Source: Sphingobium arseniciresistens (GTDB taxonomy: Bacteria > Pseudomonadota > Alphaproteobacteria > Sphingomonadales > Sphingomonadaceae). Taken from it: DNA of 64,000 nt. The number at the start of each line of letters is the position of its first letter. Position 1 is the first letter of the stretch. The stretch covers positions 1-64,000 of the forward strand of contig JARFNK010000005.1 of NCBI GenBank assembly GCA_029167225.1, in the 5' to 3' direction. The translations under genes were made by a program, and so were the position numbers. Below the pieces are notes generated by a model. It saw nothing but the letters and a program-made list of their open reading frames with translations. It was not told the origin of the DNA and searched no databases. Positions 43,139-51,147 of this stretch are shown here, piece after piece.

Positions 43139-44154
43139 TTCGGGAATCCTTTCGAGATGTCCGTAACCATGCGGATGGCGATATTCCTGGAACGTTGGCC
43201 GATATGGGCGTGACCAAGCGGGATTCCGCCGCAATGCACCTGCAGCGGATCGTCCGGGCTGCGGTTGAGCGGGATGGTTTGCCCCACTTCCATGCCCATG
43301 ACTTCCGCGACGCGCATCAGCTTCTCGCCGAGCACGACATCGACCATCACTTCGGTACTGTGCAGCTCATTGGCCATATGCGCTTCCCACATGCGATCGC
43401 GGCCGAGCTTTTCGCCCATGAAGCGCTGCAACAGCTTCTCGCGGACCGGCTCGATCGTGGCATAGGGCAGCAGCACGCTGAACTTGCCGCCGCGCCCTTC
43501 CATGTCGACGCGGAAGGTCGCCACGGCCGCAATGTTGCTGGGGCCGGCGATCGCGGCGAACCGGGGGCTGGATTCCATGCGCTCCACCTCCATCTTCACC
43601 GGCTCGATCGCCTCGAAGGACTTGGAGAGATCGTCGAGGGCCAGCTGCACCATCTTCGATACCAGCATGGTTTCGATGGTGGTGAACGCCCGGCCTTCCA
43701 CGCGGACCGTGTTGTTGCCCTTGCGGCCGCCAAGCAGCGCATCGACCACCGCATAGATCAGCGAGGATTCGATGGTGACGACGCCGTAATTTTCCCACTC
43801 CATCACCTGGAACACGCCGAACATGGCGGGAAGGGCGACGCGGTTCATGAACTCGCCGAAGCGGGTCGAGGTGATTTCCTCCAGGCTGACGTCGATCGCG
43901 TCGGAGGTGAGGTTGCGCATGCTGGTGGCAAAGGTGCGGACCATGCGCTCGCACACCACCTCCAGCATGGGCAGCCGCTCATGGCTGATGACGTTGGATT
44001 CGATGACCGCCTTGAGCCCGCTCTTCTGCTGGGGCGGGGCGGAGCTGTCGAAGCCGAACAGCGCGTCGATGCCCGCCTGGTCGAAGGTGATGTCTTCGCC
44101 CGCCTGCATCATCGGCGGGTCGGGAAGGGCGAAATCGTCGAAATCGTCGCTCAT
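43135..44154 (-). CDS. fliM: Flagellar motor switch protein FliM
   Basis: A 339-residue C-ring protein. The centre has TSMRNLTSDAIDVSLEEITS-type sequence (here FATSMRNLTSDAIDVSLEEI), NRVALPAMFGVFQVM and the conserved YAVVDALLGG; the C-terminal SpoA domain includes VMVDVVLGEKLMRVAEVMGM followed by QTIPLNRSPDDPLQVHCGGI. The N-terminus is acidic but shows no canonical CheY-binding LSQxEID motif in its first residues, although DDFALPDPPM with DQAGIDALFG could play that part. Confidence 0.94.
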   Translation of the reverse strand: MSDDFDDFALPDPPMMQAGEDITFDQAGIDALFGFDSSAPPQQKSGLKAVIESNVISHERLPMLEVVCERMVRTFATSMRNLTSDAIDVSLEEITSTRFGEFMNRVALPAMFGVFQVMEWENYGVVTIESSLIYAVVDALLGGRKGNNTVRVEGRAFTTIETMLVSKMVQLALDDLSKSFEAIEPVKMEVERMESSPRFAAIAGPSNIAAVATFRVDMEGRGGKFSVLLPYATIEPVREKLLQRFMGEKLGRDRMWEAHMANELHSTEVMVDVVLGEKLMRVAEVMGMEVGQTIPLNRSPDDPLQVHCGGIPLGHAHIGQRSRNIAIRMVTDISKGFPK

Positions 44155-44654
44155 TGCTGGACCAGGTCCTGAATAAGGATGTCATGGATGCTGCCCGCGC
44201 CCAGCGCCTGGGTCGTGCGGACCATCATTTCCTCCTTGATGCGGAACACCGCCGCCGACCCGCTGAGGTCGTCGGGCCGCAGTTCGCGCAGGAAGGGCTG
44301 CAGCGCATCCAGGATCACCGGCAGCTTGGCCTTGACCTCCTCGGTCTTGCCCGCATTGGCCGGCACGATGATGAAGCGCAGCTTCAGGAAACGTGCCTGG
44401 CCGTCGCCGCTGCGCAGGTTCACCACCAGCGGCGGCACTTCTATATAGGATGCGGTGTCTGAATCCGCCGACGGCGCGGTGGCAACTTCTTCCTCATGAT
44501 CGCCCCTGAGCAGGAAATAACTCCCCACCCCGCCGATCGCGAGAAGCAGCAGGCCGGCGGCGGACGCCACGAGCACGATCTTCTTGCCGGCACGCGGCTT
44601 TTTTCTGACCGCAACCTGCGCTGGCACGGCATCTATGATTGCATCACTCGACAC
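44151..44654 (-). CDS. fliL: Flagellar basal-body protein FliL
   Basis: A 167-residue protein: cytoplasmic basic start (VRKKPRAGKKIVLVASAAGL), one membrane helix around residues 28-48, and a periplasmic FliL domain with YIEVPPLVVNLRSGDGQARF, LKLRFIIVPANAGKTEEVKA, KLPVILDALQPFLRELRPDD and LIQDLVQQ. It surrounds stator units and stabilises them. GTG 44654, preceded by AAGGGGGTGAATGC, is preferred; a start ten codons upstream is possible. It is the first gene of fliL-fliM-orf-motE. Confidence 0.9.
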   Translation of the reverse strand: MSSDAIIDAVPAQVAVRKKPRAGKKIVLVASAAGLLLLAIGGVGSYFLLRGDHEEEVATAPSADSDTASYIEVPPLVVNLRSGDGQARFLKLRFIIVPANAGKTEEVKAKLPVILDALQPFLRELRPDDLSGSAAVFRIKEEMMVRTTQALGAGSIHDILIQDLVQQ

Positions 44655-44734
44655 GCATTCACCCCCTTGGAAACCTAAGGACACGCCGGACGCCGATTTG
44701 GGCAGCTCGCGTCCGCTTTCGCGTTTTCGCTTCT

Positions 44735-44765
44735 ATTATAGGAGGGACGATCGGCAATTTCTGCC
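44735..44765 (-). promoter_or_regulatory. Composite promoter of the fliL-fliM operon, overlapping a divergent element for flgF
   Basis: On the minus strand GGCAGAAATTGCC (44753-44765), nine bases, then TCCTATAAT (44735-44743). The complementary strand reads TTCTATTATAGGA, a possible TATTAT core for flgF at 44804. Confidence 0.7.
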
Positions 44766-44803
44766 TAGCGCCAATTATTACCAATTTTTCTAGGGTGACT
44801 GGA

Positions 44804-45547
44804 ATGGACGTCTCATCCTTCGTGTTACTGAGCCACGAACAAGCGTTGCGCCGCCAGATGGACGTGGCCGCGAACAACATGGCGAACACGAATACCGTAG
44901 GCTTCAAACGCGAGCAGCCGCTGTTCCATGAATATGTGGAACAGGTGCAGGATGCCCCGGTCGAGGACGCGAAGAAGACCTCTTTCGTGCTCGATTTCGG
45001 CGCGATCCATGACACGCGGCAGGGCGCCTTCCAGGCGACCGGCAACCCGCTGGACGTGATGATCGACGGCCCCGGCTATCTCAACGTCCAGACGCCCGAG
45101 GGCGGCGTCGCCTATACGCGGGCGGGCTTCATCAAGATCCTCGATACCGGCGAACTGGCGACCTCGGGCGGGCAGAAAATCCTGGACGAGAACGGCCGTA
45201 CCATCACCGTGCCGCCGGACCGGATGAGCTCCGTGGCGATCACCCCCGATGGATCGGTCGTCACCAGCGACGGCCCGGTCGGCCGCATCGCCGTCACCAA
45301 TTTCGCGGACGAGAACATGGTGTCCCCGCGCGGCGACGGCATGATGACCGGCACCGGTGGCCGCTTCATGGCCGCCGCGCAGACCAAGCTGCGGACCGGC
45401 GGGGTCGAGGCATCCAATGTCGAACCCATCGTCGAGACCACCAACATGGTCGAGATCCTGCGATCCTACCAGACCAGCCAGCGCATGTCGGAAAACCTGG
45501 CCGACATGCGCAAGGGCGCGATCAATCGCCTCGGCCGTATCAACTGA
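44804..45547 (+). CDS. flgF: Flagellar proximal rod protein FlgF
   Basis: A 247-residue rod protein: MDVSSFVLLSHEQALRRQMD followed by VAANNMANTNTVGFKRE, central GNPLDVMIDGPGYLNVQTPE and YTRAGFIKILDTGELATSGG, and a C-terminal VEASNVEPIVETTNMVEILR. The start at 44804 follows AGGGTGACTGGA; the frame extends upstream without similarity. It heads the flgF-flgG-flgA-flgH unit, divergent from fliL. Confidence 0.93.
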   Translation: MDVSSFVLLSHEQALRRQMDVAANNMANTNTVGFKREQPLFHEYVEQVQDAPVEDAKKTSFVLDFGAIHDTRQGAFQATGNPLDVMIDGPGYLNVQTPEGGVAYTRAGFIKILDTGELATSGGQKILDENGRTITVPPDRMSSVAITPDGSVVTSDGPVGRIAVTNFADENMVSPRGDGMMTGTGGRFMAAAQTKLRTGGVEASNVEPIVETTNMVEILRSYQTSQRMSENLADMRKGAINRLGRIN

Positions 45548-45584
45548 TCCACTTCATCCCTGATCGTTCCAAGAAGGATAAATC

Positions 45585-46370
45585 ATGCGTTCGCTCTCCA
45601 TCGCTTCCACGGGCATGCTTGCCCAGCAGACCAATGTCGATGTCATCTCCAACAACATCGCCAACATGAACACGACCGCGTTCAAGCGCCAGCGCGCCGA
45701 ATTCCAGGACCTGCTCTACCAGCAGGTGTCGCGCCCCGGCGCCGCGACCAGCTCAGATGGCACCCGCGTTCCCTCCGGCATCCAGATCGGCGCGGGCGTA
45801 CGCACCGGCGGCATCTATCGCATCACCGAGCAGGGCGCGATGACCAACACCGGCAACCCCTATGACATGGCGATCGACGGCCCCGGCTATTTCCAGATCA
45901 TGCTGCCTTCGGGCGAGCTGGGCTATACCCGCGCGGGCTCCTTCCAGCTGTCCGACCAGGGCGAGCTGGTAACGACGGACGGCTACCGGGTGCAGCCCAA
46001 CATCACCATCCCCCAGGGCGCGCTGGACGTGACGGTCTCGAAGACGGGTGAAGTGCAGGCCAAGATCGCCGGTCAGGCGGAACTGCAGACCGTCGGCCAG
46101 CTGGAAATGGCGACCTTCATCAACGAGGCCGGGCTGGAGGCCGTCGGATCGAACATGTTCATGGAAACCGCCGCATCTGGCCAGCCGACCGTCGCGGTCC
46201 CCGGCCAGCCGGGCTTCGGCACGCTGAGCCAGGGCTTTGTCGAAGCATCGAACGTCAACCCCGTGTCGGAAATCACCGCGCTCATCTCCGCCCAGCGCGC
46301 CTATGAAATGAACAGCCGCGTGGTGAAGACCGCAGACGAGATGCTCTCCACGACCTCGCAGCTGCGCTGA
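45585..46370 (+). CDS. flgG: Flagellar distal rod protein FlgG
   Basis: A 261-residue rod protein. MRSLSIASTGMLAQQTNVDV with SNNIANMNTTAFKRQRAEF, QGAMTNTGNPYDMAIDGPGY, YTRAGSFQLSDQGELVTTDG, and the C-terminal FVEASNVNPVSEITALISAQ are standard for FlgG. AGAAGGATAAATC precedes the start. It follows flgF by 37 bases. Confidence 0.96.
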   Translation: MRSLSIASTGMLAQQTNVDVISNNIANMNTTAFKRQRAEFQDLLYQQVSRPGAATSSDGTRVPSGIQIGAGVRTGGIYRITEQGAMTNTGNPYDMAIDGPGYFQIMLPSGELGYTRAGSFQLSDQGELVTTDGYRVQPNITIPQGALDVTVSKTGEVQAKIAGQAELQTVGQLEMATFINEAGLEAVGSNMFMETAASGQPTVAVPGQPGFGTLSQGFVEASNVNPVSEITALISAQRAYEMNSRVVKTADEMLSTTSQLR

Positions 46371-46375
46371 CGGCC

Positions 46376-46816
46376 GTGACGATGTTCCTCGCAGCCGCCC
46401 TGCTTGCCGCCGGCACCACCGCACCGGCAGCCGAAGCGCCGCCCGTGCCCGTCCTCGCCCGCATCGTCGAAAAGGGGGAACGGCTGGCGCTGTCCGACTT
46501 CACGACTGCGCCGCTGCCGGCAACGGTGGCGCACAGCGCCATCCCCGCGCAGGAAGCCGCCGGCAAGGAAGCCGTCAGGCGGCTGATGGCCGGATCGACC
46601 GTGCGCGCCACCGACATCGCCTCGCCCCGCGTCGTGCGGCGGGGCGAAGCCGTCACCATCGCCGTCCAATCGGGCGCCCTGCTCATCACATCGGCCGGCC
46701 GCGCGCTCAGCGACGGAGCGCAGGGCGAACCCGTGCGCGTGCTCAACCTCAGCACCAACCGCACGCTCGATGCGGTGGCCGACAAGCCCGGCCAAGTCCT
46801 CATTTCCGTGCGATAG
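46376..46816 (+). CDS. flgA: P-ring assembly chaperone FlgA
   Basis: A 146-residue protein, short for FlgA (about 220 in enterobacteria) and consisting mainly of the SAF domain: VPVLARIVEKGERLALSDFT, RRLMAGSTVRATDIASPRVV, RRGEAVTIAVQSGALLITSA and the final ADKPGQVLISVR. A signal peptide-like start (MFLAAALLAAGTTAPAAE) sends it to the periplasm, where it helps FlgI build the P-ring. GTG 46376 or ATG 46382 may be the start. Confidence 0.88.
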   Translation: MTMFLAAALLAAGTTAPAAEAPPVPVLARIVEKGERLALSDFTTAPLPATVAHSAIPAQEAAGKEAVRRLMAGSTVRATDIASPRVVRRGEAVTIAVQSGALLITSAGRALSDGAQGEPVRVLNLSTNRTLDAVADKPGQVLISVR

Positions 46817-46827
46817 GGAAGATCGTC

Positions 46828-47613
46828 ATGAAAGCTGTTCTGCCCAAGCTGCTGTCCTCGCTCGCCCTCGCCTCGCTTCTGGCGGGATGCGGCACGATGG
46901 GCCGGCTCAAGAATGTCGGGCGCGCGCCCAAGATGTCACAGGCCGAAACGCCTGTCGCGCCCCGGATCGAACCCTCGCTCGGCTATCAGGGCGCCGCCCA
47001 TCGCGGCACCGCGAGCACCGGCGCAAGCGCGACGCCTGTCGAGACCGCACCGGGCGGCGCCTCCCTCTTCCGGACCGGGGCAGGCGCCTTCTTCCGCGAT
47101 CAGCGGGCATCGCGGGTCGGCGACATCGTCACGATCAAGATCAACATCGCTGACCGGGCGGTCGTGGACAATTCGACCACGCGGACCCGCACCGGATCGG
47201 AAAAGAGCGGCATCGCCGCGCTGCTGGGGCTGGAAAGCAAGATCGGCAAGATCCTGCCGGGCAACCCCGATCCTTCCGCGCTGGTCGACACCAGTTCCAA
47301 TTCCAGCGCCGCCGGCGCGGGCAATACCGCGCGCAGCGAACAGATCAGCATGACGATGGCGGCTACGGTGGTCGATGTGCTGCCCAACGGCAATTTGCTG
47401 GTGCGCGGGCGACAGGAAGTGCGGGTCAATTTCGAACTGCGCGAACTGGTCGTCACCGGCGTCATCCGCCCGGAGGACATCGCGCGCGACAACAGCATCC
47501 TGCACAGCCAGATCGCCGAGGCGCGCATCAGCTATGGCGGGCGCGGCCAGTTGACCGATGCCCAGCAGGCGCGCTGGGGACAGCAGATCTACGACGCGCT
47601 GTTTCCGTTCTAA
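46828..47613 (+). CDS. flgH: Flagellar L-ring lipoprotein FlgH
   Basis: A 261-residue lipoprotein with a signal peptide and lipobox ASLLAGC21. The mature part has the FlgH core: SLFRTGAGAFFRDQRASRVG, IVTIKINIADRAVVDNSTTR, VVDVLPNGNLLVRGRQEVRV and ELVVTGVIRPEDIARDNSIL, ending WGQQIYDALFPF. It forms the outer-membrane bushing. It is the last gene of the flgF unit; a palindrome and a strong terminator follow. Confidence 0.95.
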   Translation: MKAVLPKLLSSLALASLLAGCGTMGRLKNVGRAPKMSQAETPVAPRIEPSLGYQGAAHRGTASTGASATPVETAPGGASLFRTGAGAFFRDQRASRVGDIVTIKINIADRAVVDNSTTRTRTGSEKSGIAALLGLESKIGKILPGNPDPSALVDTSSNSSAAGAGNTARSEQISMTMAATVVDVLPNGNLLVRGRQEVRVNFELRELVVTGVIRPEDIARDNSILHSQIAEARISYGGRGQLTDAQQARWGQQIYDALFPF

Positions 47614-47614
47614 A

Positions 47615-47662
47615 GCATTTTCCCATTGATCGCTTGCAGTCAGTCAATGCCTCGGAAAATGC
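47615..47662. repeat. Intergenic palindrome, GCATTTTCC family, copy 3
   Basis: GCATTTTCC at 47615-47623 and GGAAAATGC at 47654-47662 are perfect arms, with ATTGA/TCAAT inside. It begins directly after the flgH stop codon. Confidence 0.6.
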
Positions 47663-47675
47663 GGCAACAAGGGAT

Positions 47676-47707
47676 GGGAGCGTTTCGCCCCTAGCGGAAA
47701 CGCTCCC
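47676..47707. repeat. 11-bp inverted repeat after flgH
   Basis: GGGAGCGTTTC at 47676-47686 pairs perfectly with GAAACGCTCCC at 47697-47707. No T-run follows; it may act with the terminator 60 bases later. Confidence 0.6.
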
Positions 47708-47767
47708 AACAGGCGGAGGCGGGCCGGAACGGGCGACTGGCCAGGCTGCACATCTGATATGACGATC

Positions 47768-47813
47768 GGGGCGGTGAGCGATCCAGCAGGATCAGTCACC
47801 GCCCCGCTTTTTT
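47768..47813 (+). terminator. Terminator after the flgF-flgG-flgA-flgH unit
   Basis: GGGGCGGTGA at 47768-47777 pairs with TCACCGCCCC at 47795-47804; GATCC/GGATC extends the hairpin inside and TTTTTT follows at 47808. Confidence 0.9.
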
Positions 47814-48009
47814 ATGGCCTCGTTTCTGCAAGGGCAGGCGCCCCGCCCCGAGGCCGCAACAGCCGTTGTCAACCTCGCCGCCACTGCGGTCATCGCTGCT
47901 GCCGCCACCGGCACCGCCGCCCGAAAAAATAAAATCTGCACGCCGCTTTGGCCGGTCCGAATAAATTCCCAGAATAGAGCATGGCCCGAACGAAACCCTG
48001 GCCATGTGA

Positions 48010-48057
48010 TTGGCAGCACTTCTGCCTTGATGCCAAAGAATTTGGCTGACCTATTCT
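48010..48057 (+). promoter_or_regulatory. Flagellin regulatory region with two inverted repeats
   Basis: GGCAG-CACTT-CTGCC at 48012-48026 is a perfect palindrome; read with one more base on the left it also fits the sigma-54 layout GG-N10-GC (TTGGCA...TCTGC). GCCAAA-GAA-TTTGGC at 48032-48046 is a second perfect palindrome close to the ribosome-binding site. ACCTATTCT at 48049-48057 is only a two-mismatch copy of the TCCTATTAT form. Confidence 0.5.
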
Positions 48058-48073
48058 AGAAGGAATGATTAAC

Positions 48074-48961
48074 ATGGCGTTTTCCGTTAACACCAATACC
48101 GGCGCGATGGCAGCTCTTCAGAGCCTCAACGCGACCAACCGTGGCATGTCGACTGTTCAGAACCGCATCAACACCGGCCTGAACGTTGCATCGACCAAGG
48201 ATGACTCGGCAAAGTACGTGATCGCCCAGACGCTTCGCGGCGACATGGGTGGCCTGCAGGCAGTGACCTCCTCGCTCAACAACGCCAAGAGCGTGACGGA
48301 CGTGGCGGTTGCTGGTGTTGAGCAGATCTCTGACATTCTGAACCAGATGAAGTCGAAGGCTGTCGAAGCTTCCGACTCCGGCCTGGACCAGGACAGCCGC
48401 GATGCGATCGCCACCGATCTCACCGCCCTGAAGGATCAGATCAACACCATCATCGGTTCGTCCGACTTCAACGGCGTTAACCTGCTGAAGAATGGCGGCG
48501 GCGCCGTTGGTGGCCTCCGCTCGCTGCAGGACGGTGACTCGACGGCGACCGGCTGGCAGGCGGATGAACTGTCCGTTGCCAACCTCGACCTCGACACCGA
48601 CGTGTTCGCTGCCGCGGGTACGGCCGGTACGCCCGGTGGTCTTGGCACGGCTGGCACGGCCATCGCCCTGGGCAGCGCCACTGCCGCTGAAACCCTGTCC
48701 GATGACATCGACGCAGTCGCTGACACGGTCAAGGGCCACCTCAGCACGCTGGGTTCGGCCTCGCGTCAGATCGAGGGTCAGCTGAGCTTCACCAGCAAGC
48801 TGTCGGACGTGATCGAAGGCGGTATTGGTAACCTGGTCGACGCTGACCTGGCGAAGGAATCGGCGAAGCTTCAGGCCCTGCAGGTCCAGCAGCAGCTGGG
48901 CGTTCAGGCTCTGTCGATCGCCAATCAGGCGCCGCAGACGATCCTGTCGCTGTTCCGTTAA
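48074..48961 (+). CDS. fliC: Flagellin
   Basis: A 295-residue flagellin. The N-terminal D0/D1 helices read MAFSVNTNTGAMAALQSLNA, LNVASTKDDSAKYVIAQTL and SLNNAKSVTDVAVAGVEQIS; the C-terminal ones read VDADLAKESAKLQALQVQQQ and LSIANQAPQTILSLFR. The central domain is short and rich in Ala, Gly and Thr (AAAGTAGTPGGLGTAGTAIA). The start at 48074 follows AAGGAATGATTAAC; an ATG three codons earlier is less well placed. It stands alone between terminators, and only one flagellin gene is present in the window. Confidence 0.95.
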   Translation: MAFSVNTNTGAMAALQSLNATNRGMSTVQNRINTGLNVASTKDDSAKYVIAQTLRGDMGGLQAVTSSLNNAKSVTDVAVAGVEQISDILNQMKSKAVEASDSGLDQDSRDAIATDLTALKDQINTIIGSSDFNGVNLLKNGGGAVGGLRSLQDGDSTATGWQADELSVANLDLDTDVFAAAGTAGTPGGLGTAGTAIALGSATAAETLSDDIDAVADTVKGHLSTLGSASRQIEGQLSFTSKLSDVIEGGIGNLVDADLAKESAKLQALQVQQQLGVQALSIANQAPQTILSLFR

Positions 48962-49014
48962 GACACGGACACGCGCGACCCTTTTCGTCCCCCCAGAAAG
49001 GGTCGATCGTGCGG

Positions 49015-49048
49015 GAGGCCGGGATGGTTCGCCATCCCGGCCTCTTTT
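49015..49048 (+). terminator. Terminator after flagellin
   Basis: GAGGCCGGGATGG at 49015-49027 pairs perfectly with CCATCCCGGCCTC at 49032-49044 around four bases, followed by TTTT. A smaller hairpin (GACCCTTT/AAAGGGTC) precedes it. Confidence 0.93.
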
Positions 49049-49150
49049 GCTTTTGCGCAGCAGGCAGGGCGCAAGGGGCCATGAACAGGCCCGCAAATCG
49101 CAGCATTGCTGCGGCCTTTTGACCGCGCATGACCGCTGCCCCCTACCCCA

Positions 49151-49159
49151 TCCTATAAT
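49151..49159 (+). promoter_or_regulatory. TCCTATAAT element before the transmembrane chemoreceptor
   Basis: An exact TCCTATAAT preceded by CCA, 47 bases before the start codon. TGCC stands at the position of the right half of the 13-bp palindrome (10 bases upstream) but the left half is absent. A 7-1-7 palindrome CGCAGCATTGCTGCG lies at 49099-49113. Confidence 0.7.
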
Positions 49160-49206
49160 GGAAAAAGCACCCGATACGGGGCAAATCCAGACCCAAGCCG
49201 AATGGA

Positions 49207-51072
49207 ATGAAGATGATTGCATTTCTCGATGATTGGCGGCTACCGAAGAAATTGTTGGCCGCTTTTGCCATACTCGCCGCCCTTCTCGGGGGCGTCGCAC
49301 TCAACGGCTATCTGTCCACCCGCAGCCTTGATGAAATCTCCCAAAGCCATGTCGAGCGCGGGCTTGCCGGCATGTCCGCACTTGCGGACGTGATCAGCGA
49401 CATCAAGGAACAGCGGATCATCGTCTACAGCTACTACAACGCCGCAAGCCCCAAGGACGCCGCCAATCTGCGCGAGCGGCTGGAAAAGGGGAAGGCCAGT
49501 CTGGACGAGTCGGTAAGCAATTATGAGAAGGTTGCTGGCGACGACTTCCAGGCAGAGGCAGCCGAGCTGAGAAGCGACACCAAGGCCCTGGCGGAAGCCA
49601 ATGAGCATATCTTCGCACTACGCACTGCGGGAGATCTTGCAGGGGCGATGAAGGCGATCAAGGGCGAGGGCAAGACGCGCTCCCATGACGCCATCAAGCA
49701 GACCGAGAAGCTGCTGGAGATGTCCCGCGAACGGTCGAGGAAATCGGCAGACAGCGGCGCAGCGCAGGCCCGGATTGCGATCAGCCTCTCCATCGCCTTG
49801 GCCATTGTGGGCTTTGCCGGCATCGTCGCCATATGGTTCGTGATCAATCGCTCTGTCGCGGAACCGATGGCCAGGATTTCGTCAGTCACAAAGACGCTTG
49901 CCGAAGGTGGCAAGGCCGATGTGCCCTATCGCGCCCGCCTGGATGAGATCGGCGAGATCGCCGCCGCCGTCGAACAGTTCCGCGTGGCTGCAGAAGCCCG
50001 TGCGGAAATCGATGCCCGGTCGGCGGCCGAACAGAAGGTCGTCACCTCCTCGCTTCGGGACAGCCTGTCGGCGATGACCGAAGGCGATCTCACGCGGACG
50101 ATAACGGTCGAATATCCCCCAGCCTATGCGGAGCTCAAGAACAATTACAATGCCGCGCTTGGTTCGCTGCGCGAGCTGATCGGCTCGGTGGCGCAGAGCG
50201 CATCCGCCATCCGCACGGGCTCGAACGAGATCGCCCAAGCCTCCGAGGATCTCGCTCGCCGGACGGAAGGCAATGCCGCGAGCCTGGAGGAGACCTCCGC
50301 TGCGATCACCCAGATGGACGAGCGGCTACGCGCGACCGCTGCTGCCGCGAGCAGCACCGTAGAGCGCGCCGATGGCGCCATCGCCGTGGTGGAATCGGGA
50401 CGCGCCGTCGCCGTGGAAGCCGTGCAGGCCATGGGCCGTGTCAGCGAGAGCGCCAAGGGCATCGATTCGGTGATCGAGGGCCTGGACAAGATCGCCTTCC
50501 AGACCCGCGTGCTTGCCATGAACGCGGCCGTAGAGGCTGGCCGTGCAGGCGATGCAGGACGTGGCTTCGCCGTCGTCGCGGATCTCGTCTCGGCACTGGC
50601 GATGCGTTCGGAAGAGGAAGCCAAGCGTGCGCGCGAGCAGCTGACTGCGACCCAGAGCGACATCGGCACGGCTGTCGAGGCTGTCCAGAAGGTCGATGGC
50701 GCGCTGGAGAACATCTCCGGCAATGTCGGCGAAGTGCATTCCCTGCTCGGCAACATCGCGTCCGACAACCAGGCGCAGTCGTCCACGATCACGCAGATCA
50801 GCGCGGCGATCAGCACCATGGATCAATCGACCCAGCAGAACGCGGCGATGGTCGAGGAAACCTCGGCGGCCGCACGCAACCTCAGCAGCGAGGTCATGGC
50901 GCTGTCCGATCGGGCCGCAATGTTCAAGGTAGACGATGGCCACGCGCCATCGGGCGGGTCGCACCGGACATCCGCCCGCGCCGCCGGCCCGGTCAGCTTC
51001 GCGCCGATGCAGCCCGTCGCCAGCAAGCCGCTGCGGTCGCGCTCGTCGCCGGATGACTGGCTCGACTTCTAA
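49207..51072 (+). CDS. Transmembrane methyl-accepting chemotaxis protein with CheR tether
   Basis: A 621-residue receptor. Membrane helices lie near residues 15-35 and 195-217; between them is a four-helix-bundle-type periplasmic sensor domain. HAMP follows (NRSVAEPMARISSVTKTLAE), then an additional linker domain (about 280-320) and the signalling domain with the tip DKIAFQTRVLAMNAAVEAG. The tip and flanks closely resemble those of the globin receptor at 4987, so the two share recent ancestry in that part. It ends DDWLDF, which fits the xWxxF pentapeptide that tethers CheR and CheB. Confidence 0.92.
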   Translation: MKMIAFLDDWRLPKKLLAAFAILAALLGGVALNGYLSTRSLDEISQSHVERGLAGMSALADVISDIKEQRIIVYSYYNAASPKDAANLRERLEKGKASLDESVSNYEKVAGDDFQAEAAELRSDTKALAEANEHIFALRTAGDLAGAMKAIKGEGKTRSHDAIKQTEKLLEMSRERSRKSADSGAAQARIAISLSIALAIVGFAGIVAIWFVINRSVAEPMARISSVTKTLAEGGKADVPYRARLDEIGEIAAAVEQFRVAAEARAEIDARSAAEQKVVTSSLRDSLSAMTEGDLTRTITVEYPPAYAELKNNYNAALGSLRELIGSVAQSASAIRTGSNEIAQASEDLARRTEGNAASLEETSAAITQMDERLRATAAAASSTVERADGAIAVVESGRAVAVEAVQAMGRVSESAKGIDSVIEGLDKIAFQTRVLAMNAAVEAGRAGDAGRGFAVVADLVSALAMRSEEEAKRAREQLTATQSDIGTAVEAVQKVDGALENISGNVGEVHSLLGNIASDNQAQSSTITQISAAISTMDQSTQQNAAMVEETSAAARNLSSEVMALSDRAAMFKVDDGHAPSGGSHRTSARAAGPVSFAPMQPVASKPLRSRSSPDDWLDF

Positions 51073-51147
51073 GGGCGTGCTCGTGCTCCGTTTGCCGAAT
51101 CGGCAAGCGGAGCACCGATGACCAGCGCCGACAGGACATTCTACCCC

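Larger units (their letters stand above)
47614..48073. other. Intergenic region between flgH and flagellin
   Basis: It holds, in order, a GCATTTTCC-family palindrome, an 11-bp inverted repeat, the flgH-unit terminator and the regulatory region of flagellin. I see no credible gene; an open frame at 47814-48059 runs into the flagellin promoter and has no family resemblance. Confidence 0.6.

Noticed and set aside
47814-48059. 81-codon open frame before flagellin
   Set aside because: It overlaps the flagellin regulatory region, starts inside the terminator and has an Ala-rich, unstructured sequence.
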